From NCBI GenBank assembly GCA_964393575.1, contig CAYMUG010000024.1, positions 1-9,001 of the forward strand: a stretch of 9,001 nt of DNA, written 5' to 3'. Each line of letters opens with the position of its first letter. The first letter of the stretch is position 1. The notes beneath the pieces are model-generated. The model was not told where the DNA came from, did not search any database, and was given only the letters and a program-made list of their open reading frames with translations. The stretch comes from CAYMUG01 sp964393575 (lineage in GTDB: Bacteria > Patescibacteriota > Minisyncoccia > Spechtbacterales > 2-12-FULL-38-22). Below, piece after piece: positions 1 through 5,322 of the stretch. Both the position numbers and the translations under genes were made by a program.

Positions 1-14
1 GAGAGAGACCCCAG

Positions 15-87
15 TGGGAGGCCAGGGACTCGAACCCTGCACCTACGGATTAAAAGTCCGTTGCTCTGCCTGATGAGCTAACCTCCC
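15..87 (-). tRNA. tRNA-Lys (anticodon UUU)
   Basis: A complete 73-nt class I cloverleaf can be drawn on the minus strand. The acceptor stem is GGGAGGU/GCCUCCC (87-81 with 22-16, last pair U-G), the D stem is GCUC/GAGC, the anticodon stem ACGGA/UCCGU encloses the loop CUUUUAA, the variable loop has 5 nt, and the T stem CAGGG/CCCUG carries the loop UUCGAGU. The discriminator is A (position 15). The anticodon UUU reads AAA and AAG as lysine. CCA is not encoded, because the bases after the discriminator read CTGG, so CCA would be added by nucleotidyltransferase. It lies downstream of, and in the same direction as, the UAU tRNA and dnaX, and may be cotranscribed with them. Confidence 0.96.
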
Positions 88-94
88 GGGTATA

Positions 95-138
95 GGGCCC
101 GCCTTTTTATCCGGATCTACGGAATTAAAGGCGGGCCC
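95..138 (-). terminator. Perfect 12-bp GC-rich hairpin between the two tRNAs
   Basis: Arms 95-106 and 127-138 are exact inverted repeats (GGGCCCGCCTTT / AAAGGCGGGCCC). The 20-base interior holds a further 4-bp inverted repeat (TCCG 110-113 / CGGA 120-123). There is no T-run after the stem on either strand, so it is not a canonical intrinsic terminator. It could be a processing hairpin in a dnaX-tRNA-tRNA transcript or a terminator working without a U-tract. The structure is certain; the role is a guess. Confidence 0.45.
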
Positions 139-143
139 CGAAG

Positions 144-180
144 TGCCACACAGTCCGCCGGAGTGAGACGGAGGGTGGCA
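144..180. repeat. Imperfect inverted repeat in the tRNA spacer
   Basis: TGCCAC (144-149) pairs with GTGGCA (175-180), with an inner TCCG (154-157) / CGGA (169-172) pairing. It lies between the two tRNA genes beside the stronger hairpin at 95-138. No function can be assigned; it may help expose tRNA ends to processing nucleases. Confidence 0.35.
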
Positions 181-186
181 GGTTTA

Positions 187-201
187 GGGTGCAGTGCACC
201 C
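187..201. repeat. Near-perfect palindrome directly 3' of the UAU tRNA
   Basis: GGGTGCA (187-193) and TGCACCC (195-201) are perfect inverted repeats around a single base. On the transcribed minus strand this begins one base after the discriminator of the UAU tRNA, so a short hairpin would form immediately in the 3' trailer. It could affect 3' end processing. There is no T-run, so it is not a standard terminator. Confidence 0.4.
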
Positions 202-202
202 G

Positions 203-297
203 TGGGGGTGGCGGGGATTGAACCCGCGACGACGGAGTTGAACCCCGTGATCCCAGGTTTATAAGACCTGCGCTCTAACCAACTGAGCTACACCCCC
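203..297 (-). tRNA. tRNA with anticodon UAU (predicted tRNA-Ile for AUA), 26-nt variable region
   Basis: The 95-nt molecule has acceptor GGGGGUG/CACCCCC (297-291 with 210-204), a 4-bp D stem GCUC/GAGC with a 9-nt loop, anticodon stem CAGGU/ACCUG (270-266 with 258-254) with loop CUUAUAA (anticodon UAU, 263-261), T stem GCGGG/CCCGC with loop UUCAAUC, and discriminator A. Read plainly, the anticodon decodes AUA (Ile). Most bacteria use a CAU anticodon modified by TilS instead. The D arm is class I, yet the variable region (253-228) is 26 nt and contains a 6-bp hairpin (248-243 with 237-232, one G-U pair, loop UUCAA). That arm resembles a second T arm. CCA is not encoded. The 5' end overlaps the end of dnaX by 10 bases. 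AUA codons are used in the neighbouring genes, so a decoder is needed. Isoleucine identity is inferred from the anticodon, A37/A38 and A73. Confidence 0.82.
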
Positions 298-1376
298 TCG
301 TTTGTTAAATTTACCACCGCAAGCTCAAGAGGAAGCTGCGGTATGGGCGAGTATTTTATTTCATCACCCGCCTCCATAATTTCTCTGATTATATTATATA
401 ATTGCTTTTCTGTCAAACCCTCAACGTGTTTTTGCGAATACTCTTTTTCATATTCCGTAAGTGATGCCTGCACCATCTCTCTTCCGGAAGGACTTAAAAG
501 CATAAAAAGCAGGTTGCGCGAATAGCCGATGACGGATTGGGCAAATTGCGCCATATCTCTTCCCTCCTTCGCAAGATTGTTTATATATTCCAAAGCGCCT
601 TCTTTATCACCTGCAGACAAAAAGCTGATAAAATCCACGGCACTCCGGGAATCCGCAACTCCTAAAAGGTTTCTCACATCATTCGGCTCCCGTGAGTCCA
701 TAGACAATACTTTGCCCAGAATGCTTTCGGCGTCACGCATAGAACCGTTAGCTGCTGAAATAACCAAATCTACTGACTCATCGGGAATTTCCCGGTTTTC
801 GTTTTTTAATATATTCTTCAATCTCTTTTTTATATCTTTGCGCGTAATATGACGGAAATCAAACCTTTGACAACGGGAAATGATAGTGTGCATCACCTTG
901 TGAGGTTCGGTTGTCGCAAGAATAAACACAGTGTGTTCAGGAGGTTCTTCCAGGGTTTTTAAAAGCGCGTTAAACGCCGGCGCGGTAAGCATATGCACCT
1001 CGTCTATAAGGTATACTTTGCGTTTTCCGTGATTCGGAGAAAACCGGACAGCATCTTTTAATTCGCGTATTTCATCAATTCTCCTGTTGCTTGCCGCGTC
1101 TATTTCTATGAGATCAACAAATGAACCGTTTTCCACTGAAGTGCATACCTCGCATTTTTTGCATGGAGGGTTTTTTGTGGAGCCGGCACAGTTAAGAGCT
1201 TTCGTTAAAAGGCGCGCCACTGTCGTTTTACCTGTACCGCGGGGGCCGATAAAAAGATAAGCGTGGGCTACATCTCCGGAAGTGATAGCGTTTTGAAGAG
1301 TTTGGACAATATGTTCCTGCCCCTCAACCTCGGAGAATGTTTGCGGCCTGTATTTTCTGTAAATTACCTGTGACAT
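288..1376 (-). CDS. dnaX: DNA polymerase III clamp-loader subunit DnaX, short (gamma-like) form
   Basis: This AAA+ ATPase subunit loads the sliding clamp onto primed DNA. In its 362 residues I see Walker A GPRGTGKT (44-51), a zinc-binding set C63, C72, C75, C78, Walker B LIDEVH (123-128), sensor 1 ATTEPHKV (154-161), the SRC arginine-finger region (167-169) and sensor 2 GSMRDAESIL (211-220), followed by the helical collar domain up to about 357. The protein stops there, without the tau-specific domains that bind helicase and polymerase in E. coli, and resembles a natural gamma form. The ATG at 1376 has no Shine-Dalgarno match. It starts 16 bases after the ZIP transporter stop, so the two probably share a transcript. 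Its TAG stop (290-288) is the conserved U8-A9-G10 of the downstream tRNA. Confidence 0.95.
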   Translation of the reverse strand: MSQVIYRKYRPQTFSEVEGQEHIVQTLQNAITSGDVAHAYLFIGPRGTGKTTVARLLTKALNCAGSTKNPPCKKCEVCTSVENGSFVDLIEIDAASNRRIDEIRELKDAVRFSPNHGKRKVYLIDEVHMLTAPAFNALLKTLEEPPEHTVFILATTEPHKVMHTIISRCQRFDFRHITRKDIKKRLKNILKNENREIPDESVDLVISAANGSMRDAESILGKVLSMDSREPNDVRNLLGVADSRSAVDFISFLSAGDKEGALEYINNLAKEGRDMAQFAQSVIGYSRNLLFMLLSPSGREMVQASLTEYEKEYSQKHVEGLTEKQLYNIIREIMEAGDEIKYSPIPQLPLELAVVNLTNEGV

Positions 1377-1392
1377 AATTACTGTAATACAA

Positions 1393-2253
1393 TTAGCTCA
1401 TAGGCATAAATTTTGCGGAATGCTCTTCTTCTAACTTGTTTTCTTCTTCATGCCCTTCTTCATGTTCATGCAGATGTGCAGCCCCACTGCTTAAACCTAT
1501 AAGAAATACTATAAGGATACCTCCCACAAAAAGCAGGAATTGAACCCAGTCGTGTTTGTGCTCGCTTTGATGGTGTATTGCGGGAATTAAGTCAGACAAA
1601 GCGATATACACAAACACTCCCATAGCTATAGCTAAAAGATAAGGCACTATGGACTCCACGGAAATAAGCGCGATATATGCTATAAGTGCGCCCACAAGTG
1701 TAGTGGATGCTGTTAGAAGGTTTAAAAAGAGTGTTCTTGCTTTAGTAAAACCGGCGCTCAACATTAAACCGAAATCAGCAATTTCCTGGGGTACCTCGTG
1801 TATAACAACTCCTACCGAAACCGCGACTCCCAGGGGTATATTAACCATAAATGCAGCGGCTATAACAACACCATCAATAAAATTGTGTATAGCGTCTCCG
1901 ATGAGAAGTAAATAAACCTGACTCGGATTGAGAGTGTGTTCGTTGTAATGCTCAACGTGATGTTCTTGTGCCTCAAATCTGTGGTGATGATACCACCATA
2001 AAAACCTCTCCACTATAAATAAGACCGCAATAGCACCGAGAGCATACCAAGCAGCTGTATTAACACTGCCGATGCCTTCAACACTTTCGGGAAGCAAATC
2101 CAAAAAGCTAACACCTAACAACACGCCCGCGGCAAATGTAATTAAAAATATGGAGGCGCGACGGGCTAAATTTTCTTTTTTAAGCAAAATCACCCCGCCT
2201 ATGGTGGAGAAAATACTGCCTAAAAGTGCAAATGGTATTATCCAGAGTAGCAT
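1393..2253 (-). CDS. ZIP-family divalent metal transporter with His-rich loop and tail
   Basis: This 286-aa membrane protein has about eight hydrophobic segments and the ZIP signature motifs HNFIDG (123-128, TM4) and HEVPQE (152-157, TM5), which form the metal site in this family. A His-rich loop between TM3 and TM4 (89-106) and a long His/Glu-rich C-terminal tail (about 260-278) probably bind metal. Zinc, iron or manganese uptake is the usual family role; the specificity cannot be read here. The frame is open back to 2427, but I place the start at ATG 2253: the added 58 residues would be encoded by a heptanucleotide repeat and by the promoter itself (-35 at 2405-2400, -10 at 2382-2377), and the first TM begins right after this Met. 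There is no clear SD. dnaX follows after 16 bases. Confidence 0.9.
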   Translation of the reverse strand: MLLWIIPFALLGSIFSTIGGVILLKKENLARRASIFLITFAAGVLLGVSFLDLLPESVEGIGSVNTAAWYALGAIAVLFIVERFLWWYHHHRFEAQEHHVEHYNEHTLNPSQVYLLLIGDAIHNFIDGVVIAAAFMVNIPLGVAVSVGVVIHEVPQEIADFGLMLSAGFTKARTLFLNLLTASTTLVGALIAYIALISVESIVPYLLAIAMGVFVYIALSDLIPAIHHQSEHKHDWVQFLLFVGGILIVFLIGLSSGAAHLHEHEEGHEEENKLEEEHSAKFMPMS

Positions 2254-2266
2254 TTTGTTATTTTGT

Positions 2267-2348
2267 GCGAACGGAGTGAGCTTAATTCTATATTCTGTAT
2301 TCCCATTCTTTATTCTTAATTCCTGATTCTTGATTCTGCGAACGGAGT
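2267..2348. repeat. Heptanucleotide repeat array flanked by 11-bp direct repeats
   Basis: On the plus strand ATTC recurs at 2285, 2292, 2299, 2305, 2312, 2319, 2326 and 2333, giving spacings of 7,7,6,7,7,7,7; the other three bases of each unit vary. The array is bracketed by identical 11-mers GCGAACGGAGT at 2267-2277 and 2338-2348. It lies in the predicted 5' leader of the ZIP gene. It resembles the short tandem heptamer repeats seen in many bacterial intergenic regions; no coding role is likely. Confidence 0.8.
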
Positions 2349-2376
2349 TCCGAATTCGTATATTTATTATAACAAA

Positions 2377-2405
2377 ATTATAGATTCTACGCCCGGAGTT
2401 GGCAA
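2377..2405 (-). promoter_or_regulatory. Sigma70-type promoter for the ZIP-dnaX transcript
   Basis: On the minus strand TTGCCA (2405-2400, 5/6 match) is followed by 17 bases and then TATAAT (2382-2377, 6/6). A second TATAAT lies at 2371-2366. Transcription would start near 2370, leaving a leader of roughly 115 nt that carries the heptamer array. This supports the internal ATG at 2253 as the start of the ZIP gene. Confidence 0.72.
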
Positions 2406-2430
2406 GGGTCTCACACAATGTTGGCAAAAA

Positions 2431-2468
2431 ATGCTCGGTAGTATACTACCGAGCATACTCGGTAGTAT
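2431..2468. promoter_or_regulatory. Perfect 26-bp palindrome plus a third half-site (possible operator or overlapping hairpins)
   Basis: Bases 2431-2456 are an exact palindrome built on CTCGGTAGTAT (2434-2444) and its complement (2443-2453). A third copy, CTCGGTAGTAT at 2458-2468, makes an overlapping 11-bp hairpin with 2443-2453 (loop CATA). The two hairpins share the middle arm and cannot form together. On the minus strand the first hairpin is followed by six T, as in an intrinsic terminator; on the plus strand the second is followed by only four T. It sits 26 bases upstream of the ZIP -35 box, so a regulator-binding site is equally possible. The structure is seen; the role is inferred. Confidence 0.6.
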
Positions 2469-2503
2469 TTTCAATGCAACACTTTTTACAAAAAAGGTTT
2501 ACG

Positions 2504-2526
2504 CAACGGGGGTCTAACCCCCGTTG
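2504..2526. repeat. Perfect 10-bp hairpin in the divergent intergenic region
   Basis: CAACGGGGGT (2504-2513) and ACCCCCGTTG (2517-2526) are exact inverted repeats with a 3-base loop. No T-run adjoins either end; on the minus strand a run of six T comes only 8 bases after the stem. It lies about 50 bases upstream of the -35 box of the plus-strand gene. It may be a regulator site or a weak terminator. Confidence 0.5.
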
Positions 2527-2574
2527 TCTTATAAAAACATTAACGCTGTATTATACATTTGCTATACTTGAACA

Positions 2575-2602
2575 TTGACACATTAAAACTTAGTGTTAAA
2601 AT
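2575..2602 (+). promoter_or_regulatory. Sigma70-type promoter for the plus-strand membrane protein gene
   Basis: A perfect -35 TTGACA (2575-2580), a 16-base spacer and -10 TAAAAT (2597-2602, 5/6) with an extended -10 TG (2594-2595) form a strong candidate. A weaker alternative, TTAACG (2540-2545) with TATACT (2563-2568), lies upstream. Transcription would begin near 2609, about 36 bases before the TTG start. Confidence 0.72.
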
Positions 2603-2630
2603 TTTATAAGCTTGAGTTCATTACCAATCA

Positions 2631-2639
2631 GGGAGGTGA
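2631..2639 (+). promoter_or_regulatory. Strong Shine-Dalgarno that fixes a TTG start
   Basis: GGGAGGTGA lies with its GGAGG core (2632-2636) 8 bases before TTG 2645. It is the only clear SD among the complete genes of this window, and it excludes the longer in-frame start at TTG 2612, which would put the SD inside the coding region. Confidence 0.8.
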
Positions 2640-2644
2640 AGCAA

Positions 2645-3604
2645 TTGTCGGAGCTTATAATAGGAGTAAGCGTGATTGTTGTATATATTATCTTAGGAAT
2701 TATAGCCGGAAATATAAAATTATATGTTTCCAGAAAATCATGTGGACATTACAGCGCCAGCGGTGGTCCAAAATGTATCCCCGGAGATACCGATCAACAG
2801 CACAGAGATGAAGCAGGATTTGTTGGCCTTTTTTGGCCATGCGTGTGCATCTTTTATGTAGTTCGTGGCATCGCCATTAGAATTTATTTACCGTTTAAAA
2901 AATTCAATGACTTTCTCAGAGACCGCATAGAAGGAAAGGACAAAAAAGATGAACCCCGGAAAAGAAAAGCCCAAAAGAAGAGTGGAGCCGAGGAAGCTTC
3001 CTCCCCCACGCAGGCCGGCGAAACCGACTCCAAAGCCAAAGAAGGAGCCGAAGAAGGAGCCGGCGAAGAAGTAAACTCACCTCCTTGTACAAATAAACCT
3101 ATTATTGGATACCGCTCATGGCACATTTCAGATAATATTCCCGTGCTTAAATCCACAGGAAATTCCGGCAACGTATGGAAGCCCGGAATAGGGACAGCAA
3201 AATGTACTAATAGCACTAATGAGCTGGACCACAAAGCACCCGCGGAAAACTGCGGATGCGGATTCTATTTTAGGCATTCAGTATGGCAAGTTGTTGAAAA
3301 TGTTGCTAACTACAACAACGAAAAATTTACTGTTATAGGCTCTATTGTGGCCTGGGGCGATTACATTGAGGGTGAAAACTGTACACGCGCCGAAAAGATT
3401 TATATCGCGGCGATATACAGCCCCGGAGAAACTGATTATGAGCATCTTATTAATAAGATCGGGGAAGAGTATAACGTACCTGTTGTACATTCCTTTCAGG
3501 AATTGACAGAAAAAGCTGAGCTTTTGGCAAAAGAAATGGCCGGAGGAATAGACGAAGAATTCGAGGGCATCGTTCAATCTTCGTTTGATAAAGACGAAGA
3601 ATAG
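2645..3604 (+). CDS. Uncharacterised two-TM protein with C-terminal Cys/His domain
   Basis: I cannot assign a function. The TTG start at 2645 gives 319 aa. Hydrophobic segments lie at about 3-22 and 57-82, separated by a loop with C33 and C44. A charged low-complexity linker runs from about 90 to 150, rich in Lys/Arg and then Glu/Ala/Gly, with a short tandem DNA repeat (GAAGGAGCC). The C-terminal domain (about 153-290) opens with GYRSWHI, then W178, C187, H196-K-A-P, C203-G-C205-G, and a WGDYIEGENCTRAEKIY stretch (237-253). The C...H...CxCG spacing suggests a zinc site. From memory, a similar W...C...HxAP...CxCG...WG...RAE pattern occurs in uncharacterised actinobacterial and phage proteins; this is unverified. 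Topology probably places the C-terminal domain in the cytoplasm. The gene has its own promoter, SD and terminator, unlike its neighbours, and may be an acquired unit. Confidence 0.82.
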   Translation: MSELIIGVSVIVVYIILGIIAGNIKLYVSRKSCGHYSASGGPKCIPGDTDQQHRDEAGFVGLFWPCVCIFYVVRGIAIRIYLPFKKFNDFLRDRIEGKDKKDEPRKRKAQKKSGAEEASSPTQAGETDSKAKEGAEEGAGEEVNSPPCTNKPIIGYRSWHISDNIPVLKSTGNSGNVWKPGIGTAKCTNSTNELDHKAPAENCGCGFYFRHSVWQVVENVANYNNEKFTVIGSIVAWGDYIEGENCTRAEKIYIAAIYSPGETDYEHLINKIGEEYNVPVVHSFQELTEKAELLAKEMAGGIDEEFEGIVQSSFDKDEE

Positions 3605-3616
3605 TTCCACAAACAC

Positions 3617-3646
3617 AAAAGGAGCTCCGCGGAGCTCCTTTTTTTT
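3617..3646 (+). terminator. Intrinsic terminator of the plus-strand gene, possibly bidirectional
   Basis: GGAGCTC (3621-3627) pairs with GAGCTCC (3632-3638) around CGCG; the whole 3621-3638 segment is a perfect palindrome. Eight T (3639-3646) follow on the plus strand. Four A precede it (3617-3620), so on the minus strand the stem is followed by four T and could also stop lysS transcripts. It begins 12 bases after the stop codon. Confidence 0.9.
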
Positions 3647-3658
3647 ATTTTTAATTTT

Positions 3659-3758
3659 NNNNNNNNNNNNNNNNNNNNNNNNNNNNNNNNNNNNNNNNNN
3701 NNNNNNNNNNNNNNNNNNNNNNNNNNNNNNNNNNNNNNNNNNNNNNNNNNNNNNNNNN
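3659..3758. other. Assembly gap (100 N)
   Basis: Exactly 100 N, the usual placeholder for a scaffold gap of unknown size. It removes the last codons of lysS and the sequence up to the shared terminator. Any reading frame that crosses it is artificial. Confidence 0.99.
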
Positions 3759-5221
3759 TCGGGTTTCATTGTCGGAAACAGAATTACCTCTCTAAGCGCA
3801 TTTGACCCCGTGAGAAACGCGGTTAATCTATCGATCCCCATACCGAACCCGAGGGCGGGCGGCATGCCGTACTCAAGCGCGAGAATAAAATCTTTATCCA
3901 TATTTTGTGCATCTTCGTCACCCTGTTTCTTTAATTTTTCCTGTTCCTCAAAAAATTCCTTTTGAAGCACGGGGTCATTTAATTCCGAGTAACCCTTTAC
4001 GAGTTCCCACCCGGCTACAACAAGCTGGAACGTAGCGGCATAATCGGGACTTTCGGGAAGAGGTTTAGCCAAGGGCACCATTTCAGCAGGGTGATGTATG
4101 ACAAACGTGGGTTGATGTATTTCGGGTAATATGAGTTTTTTATATATTTGATCGGCAACCTGGGCTTTAGAGTATACATCGCCCTCAATACTTACGCCCA
4201 TATCCTCCGCCTTTTTTTGCAATGTTTTAAAATCATAATCCTCGTAGTTTATATCGGTATATTTTTGTAAAAGTTCATTAAATTCAACGCGCTCCCACGG
4301 AGTTGCAAAATCCAACTGCTTTTCGTTGTAAGTGTATTTTGTTTCGCCGATAATGTTTTTAACTATCTTTGTTAAAAGTTTTTCTGTCATTTTCATACCC
4401 TCCTTATAATCCGAATACGCGACATAAAATTCAAGCATTGTAAACTCGGGGTTGTGCGAATAGTCAACTCCTTCATTGCGGAAATTTCTTCCCAGCTCAT
4501 ATACTCTCTCCATGCCGCCCACCAAGAGACGCTTTAAATAAAGTTCGGGGGCTATACGCAAATACATATCCATATTCAATGCATTAAGATGAGTTTTAAA
4601 CGGTGTTGCGCTAGCCCCGCCGGGGATATTTTGTAAAATAGGCGTCTCTACTTCAATGAAATTATTCTTACCCAAAAAATCTCTGCATGTTTTCAGTATT
4701 TCGGCGCGCTTTTCAAAGATTTCCCGTGCATCAGGATTCATTAATAGGTCAAGGTATCTCTTTCTGTATCTTTGCTCTACATCTTTTAAGCCGGACCATT
4801 TTTCCGGAAGAGGGCGTATGGCCTTAGAAATGACTTTAAATTTACTCGTGTCCAGTGTTTGTTCGCCTCTTTTTGTTTCAAAAGGTACGCCTTCAAGAGA
4901 TACAAAATCCCCGCGGTCAATAAATTCCTCTATATTTTCATACTCCTTTTCTCCTAACATATCCCTGCGAAAAGCTACCTGAACTTTACCGGTAGAATCC
5001 TGTAAGTCACCGAAAGTAACGCCTCCGTGAGCACGTACAGACATAAGGCGTCCGACGAGTTTAACCTGTTTTTCTTCTTTTTTTAGAGTCGTAAAGTTAT
5101 GGAGAAACTCCTTTATATTGTGAGATTTCTTTACAAAAACAGGATAGGGTTCCTCCTGTCTTTCTTTTAAAACTTTACGTTTTTGAAGCCGCGATTTTAT
5201 TATTTCGTCAATTCTGGCCAT
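3759..5221 (-). CDS. lysS: Lysyl-tRNA synthetase, class II (3' end lost in gap)
   Basis: LysRS activates lysine with ATP and charges tRNA-Lys; a tRNA-Lys(UUU) gene lies in this window. The 487 visible residues comprise an N-terminal OB-fold anticodon-binding domain (about 53-135) and the class II core: motif 1 around FIEVETPIL (188-196), motif 2 from GRNFRNEG to the conserved ExxxLEFY stretch (244-266) and motif 3 GFGMGIDRL (458-466), plus the WELVKGYSELND substrate-site segment (405-416). The sequence ends ...ILFPTMKP plus a partial GA codon, which in this family lies within a few residues of the C-terminus, so the gene is probably intact but cut by the gap. It starts at ATG 5221 without SD. 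A promoter at 5259-5231 predicts an almost leaderless mRNA. A terminator separates it from greA. Confidence 0.96.
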
Positions 5222-5230
5222 ACGTTTCGT

Positions 5231-5259
5231 ATTTTAGATGAAATATACGGTTAAGTAAA
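5231..5259 (-). promoter_or_regulatory. Candidate lysS promoter giving a near-leaderless transcript
   Basis: On the minus strand TTTACT (5259-5254, 4/6) is spaced 17 bases from TAAAAT (5236-5231, 5/6). The expected start would be near 5224, only a few bases before the lysS ATG at 5221. This fits the absence of a Shine-Dalgarno there. The -35 is weak. Confidence 0.5.
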
Positions 5260-5293
5260 GAAAACGGCCTCAAATAACGATAAGAAGCCGTTT
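5256..5293 (-). terminator. Intrinsic terminator after greA
   Basis: On the minus strand AAACGGCTTC (5293-5284) pairs with GAGGCCGTTT (5271-5262), 10 bp with one U-G pair and a 12-base loop, followed by a T-rich tail (TTTT-C-TTT). It lies 30 bases after the greA stop and before the lysS promoter, so it should end the upstream transcript. Attenuation of lysS is a less likely reading. Confidence 0.72.
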
Positions 5294-5322
5294 ATAATCA
5301 CCGAAACATTTAAGAATCACTA

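Noticed and set aside
795..840. A-AAA-AAG slippery heptamer in dnaX, as used for gamma/tau frameshifting in E. coli
   Set aside because: It lies near codon 183, before sensor 2, and a -1 shift meets a stop after 17 codons, destroying the ATPase; the only downstream hairpin is small and about 30 bases away. It is probably a chance run of Lys codons.
343..852. Plus-strand ORFs opposite dnaX
   Set aside because: They are antisense shadows of a clearly recognised gene, without start signals.
2281..2337. CRISPR-like array
   Set aside because: The units are 7 bases with no spacers; it is a simple tandem repeat.
2254..2427. N-terminal extension of the ZIP protein to an upstream ATG
   Set aside because: The stretch is encoded by the promoter and the heptanucleotide repeat array, gives repetitive RIKN-like residues, and precedes the natural TM1 start at Met 2253.
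2612..2644. Longer start (TTG 2612) for the plus-strand gene
   Set aside because: It would place the strong Shine-Dalgarno inside the coding region and leave almost no leader after the predicted promoter; TTG 2645 has perfect spacing.
2884..3234. 116-codon minus-strand ORF inside the membrane protein gene
   Set aside because: It is a Ser/Pro-rich shadow of the purine-rich linker with no promoter, SD or recognisable domain.
3278..3758. Continuation of the lysS frame through the N run to position 3278
   Set aside because: The frame joins only because N translates as X; the residues beyond the gap are the antisense of the plus-strand membrane protein gene and lie past the normal LysS C-terminus.
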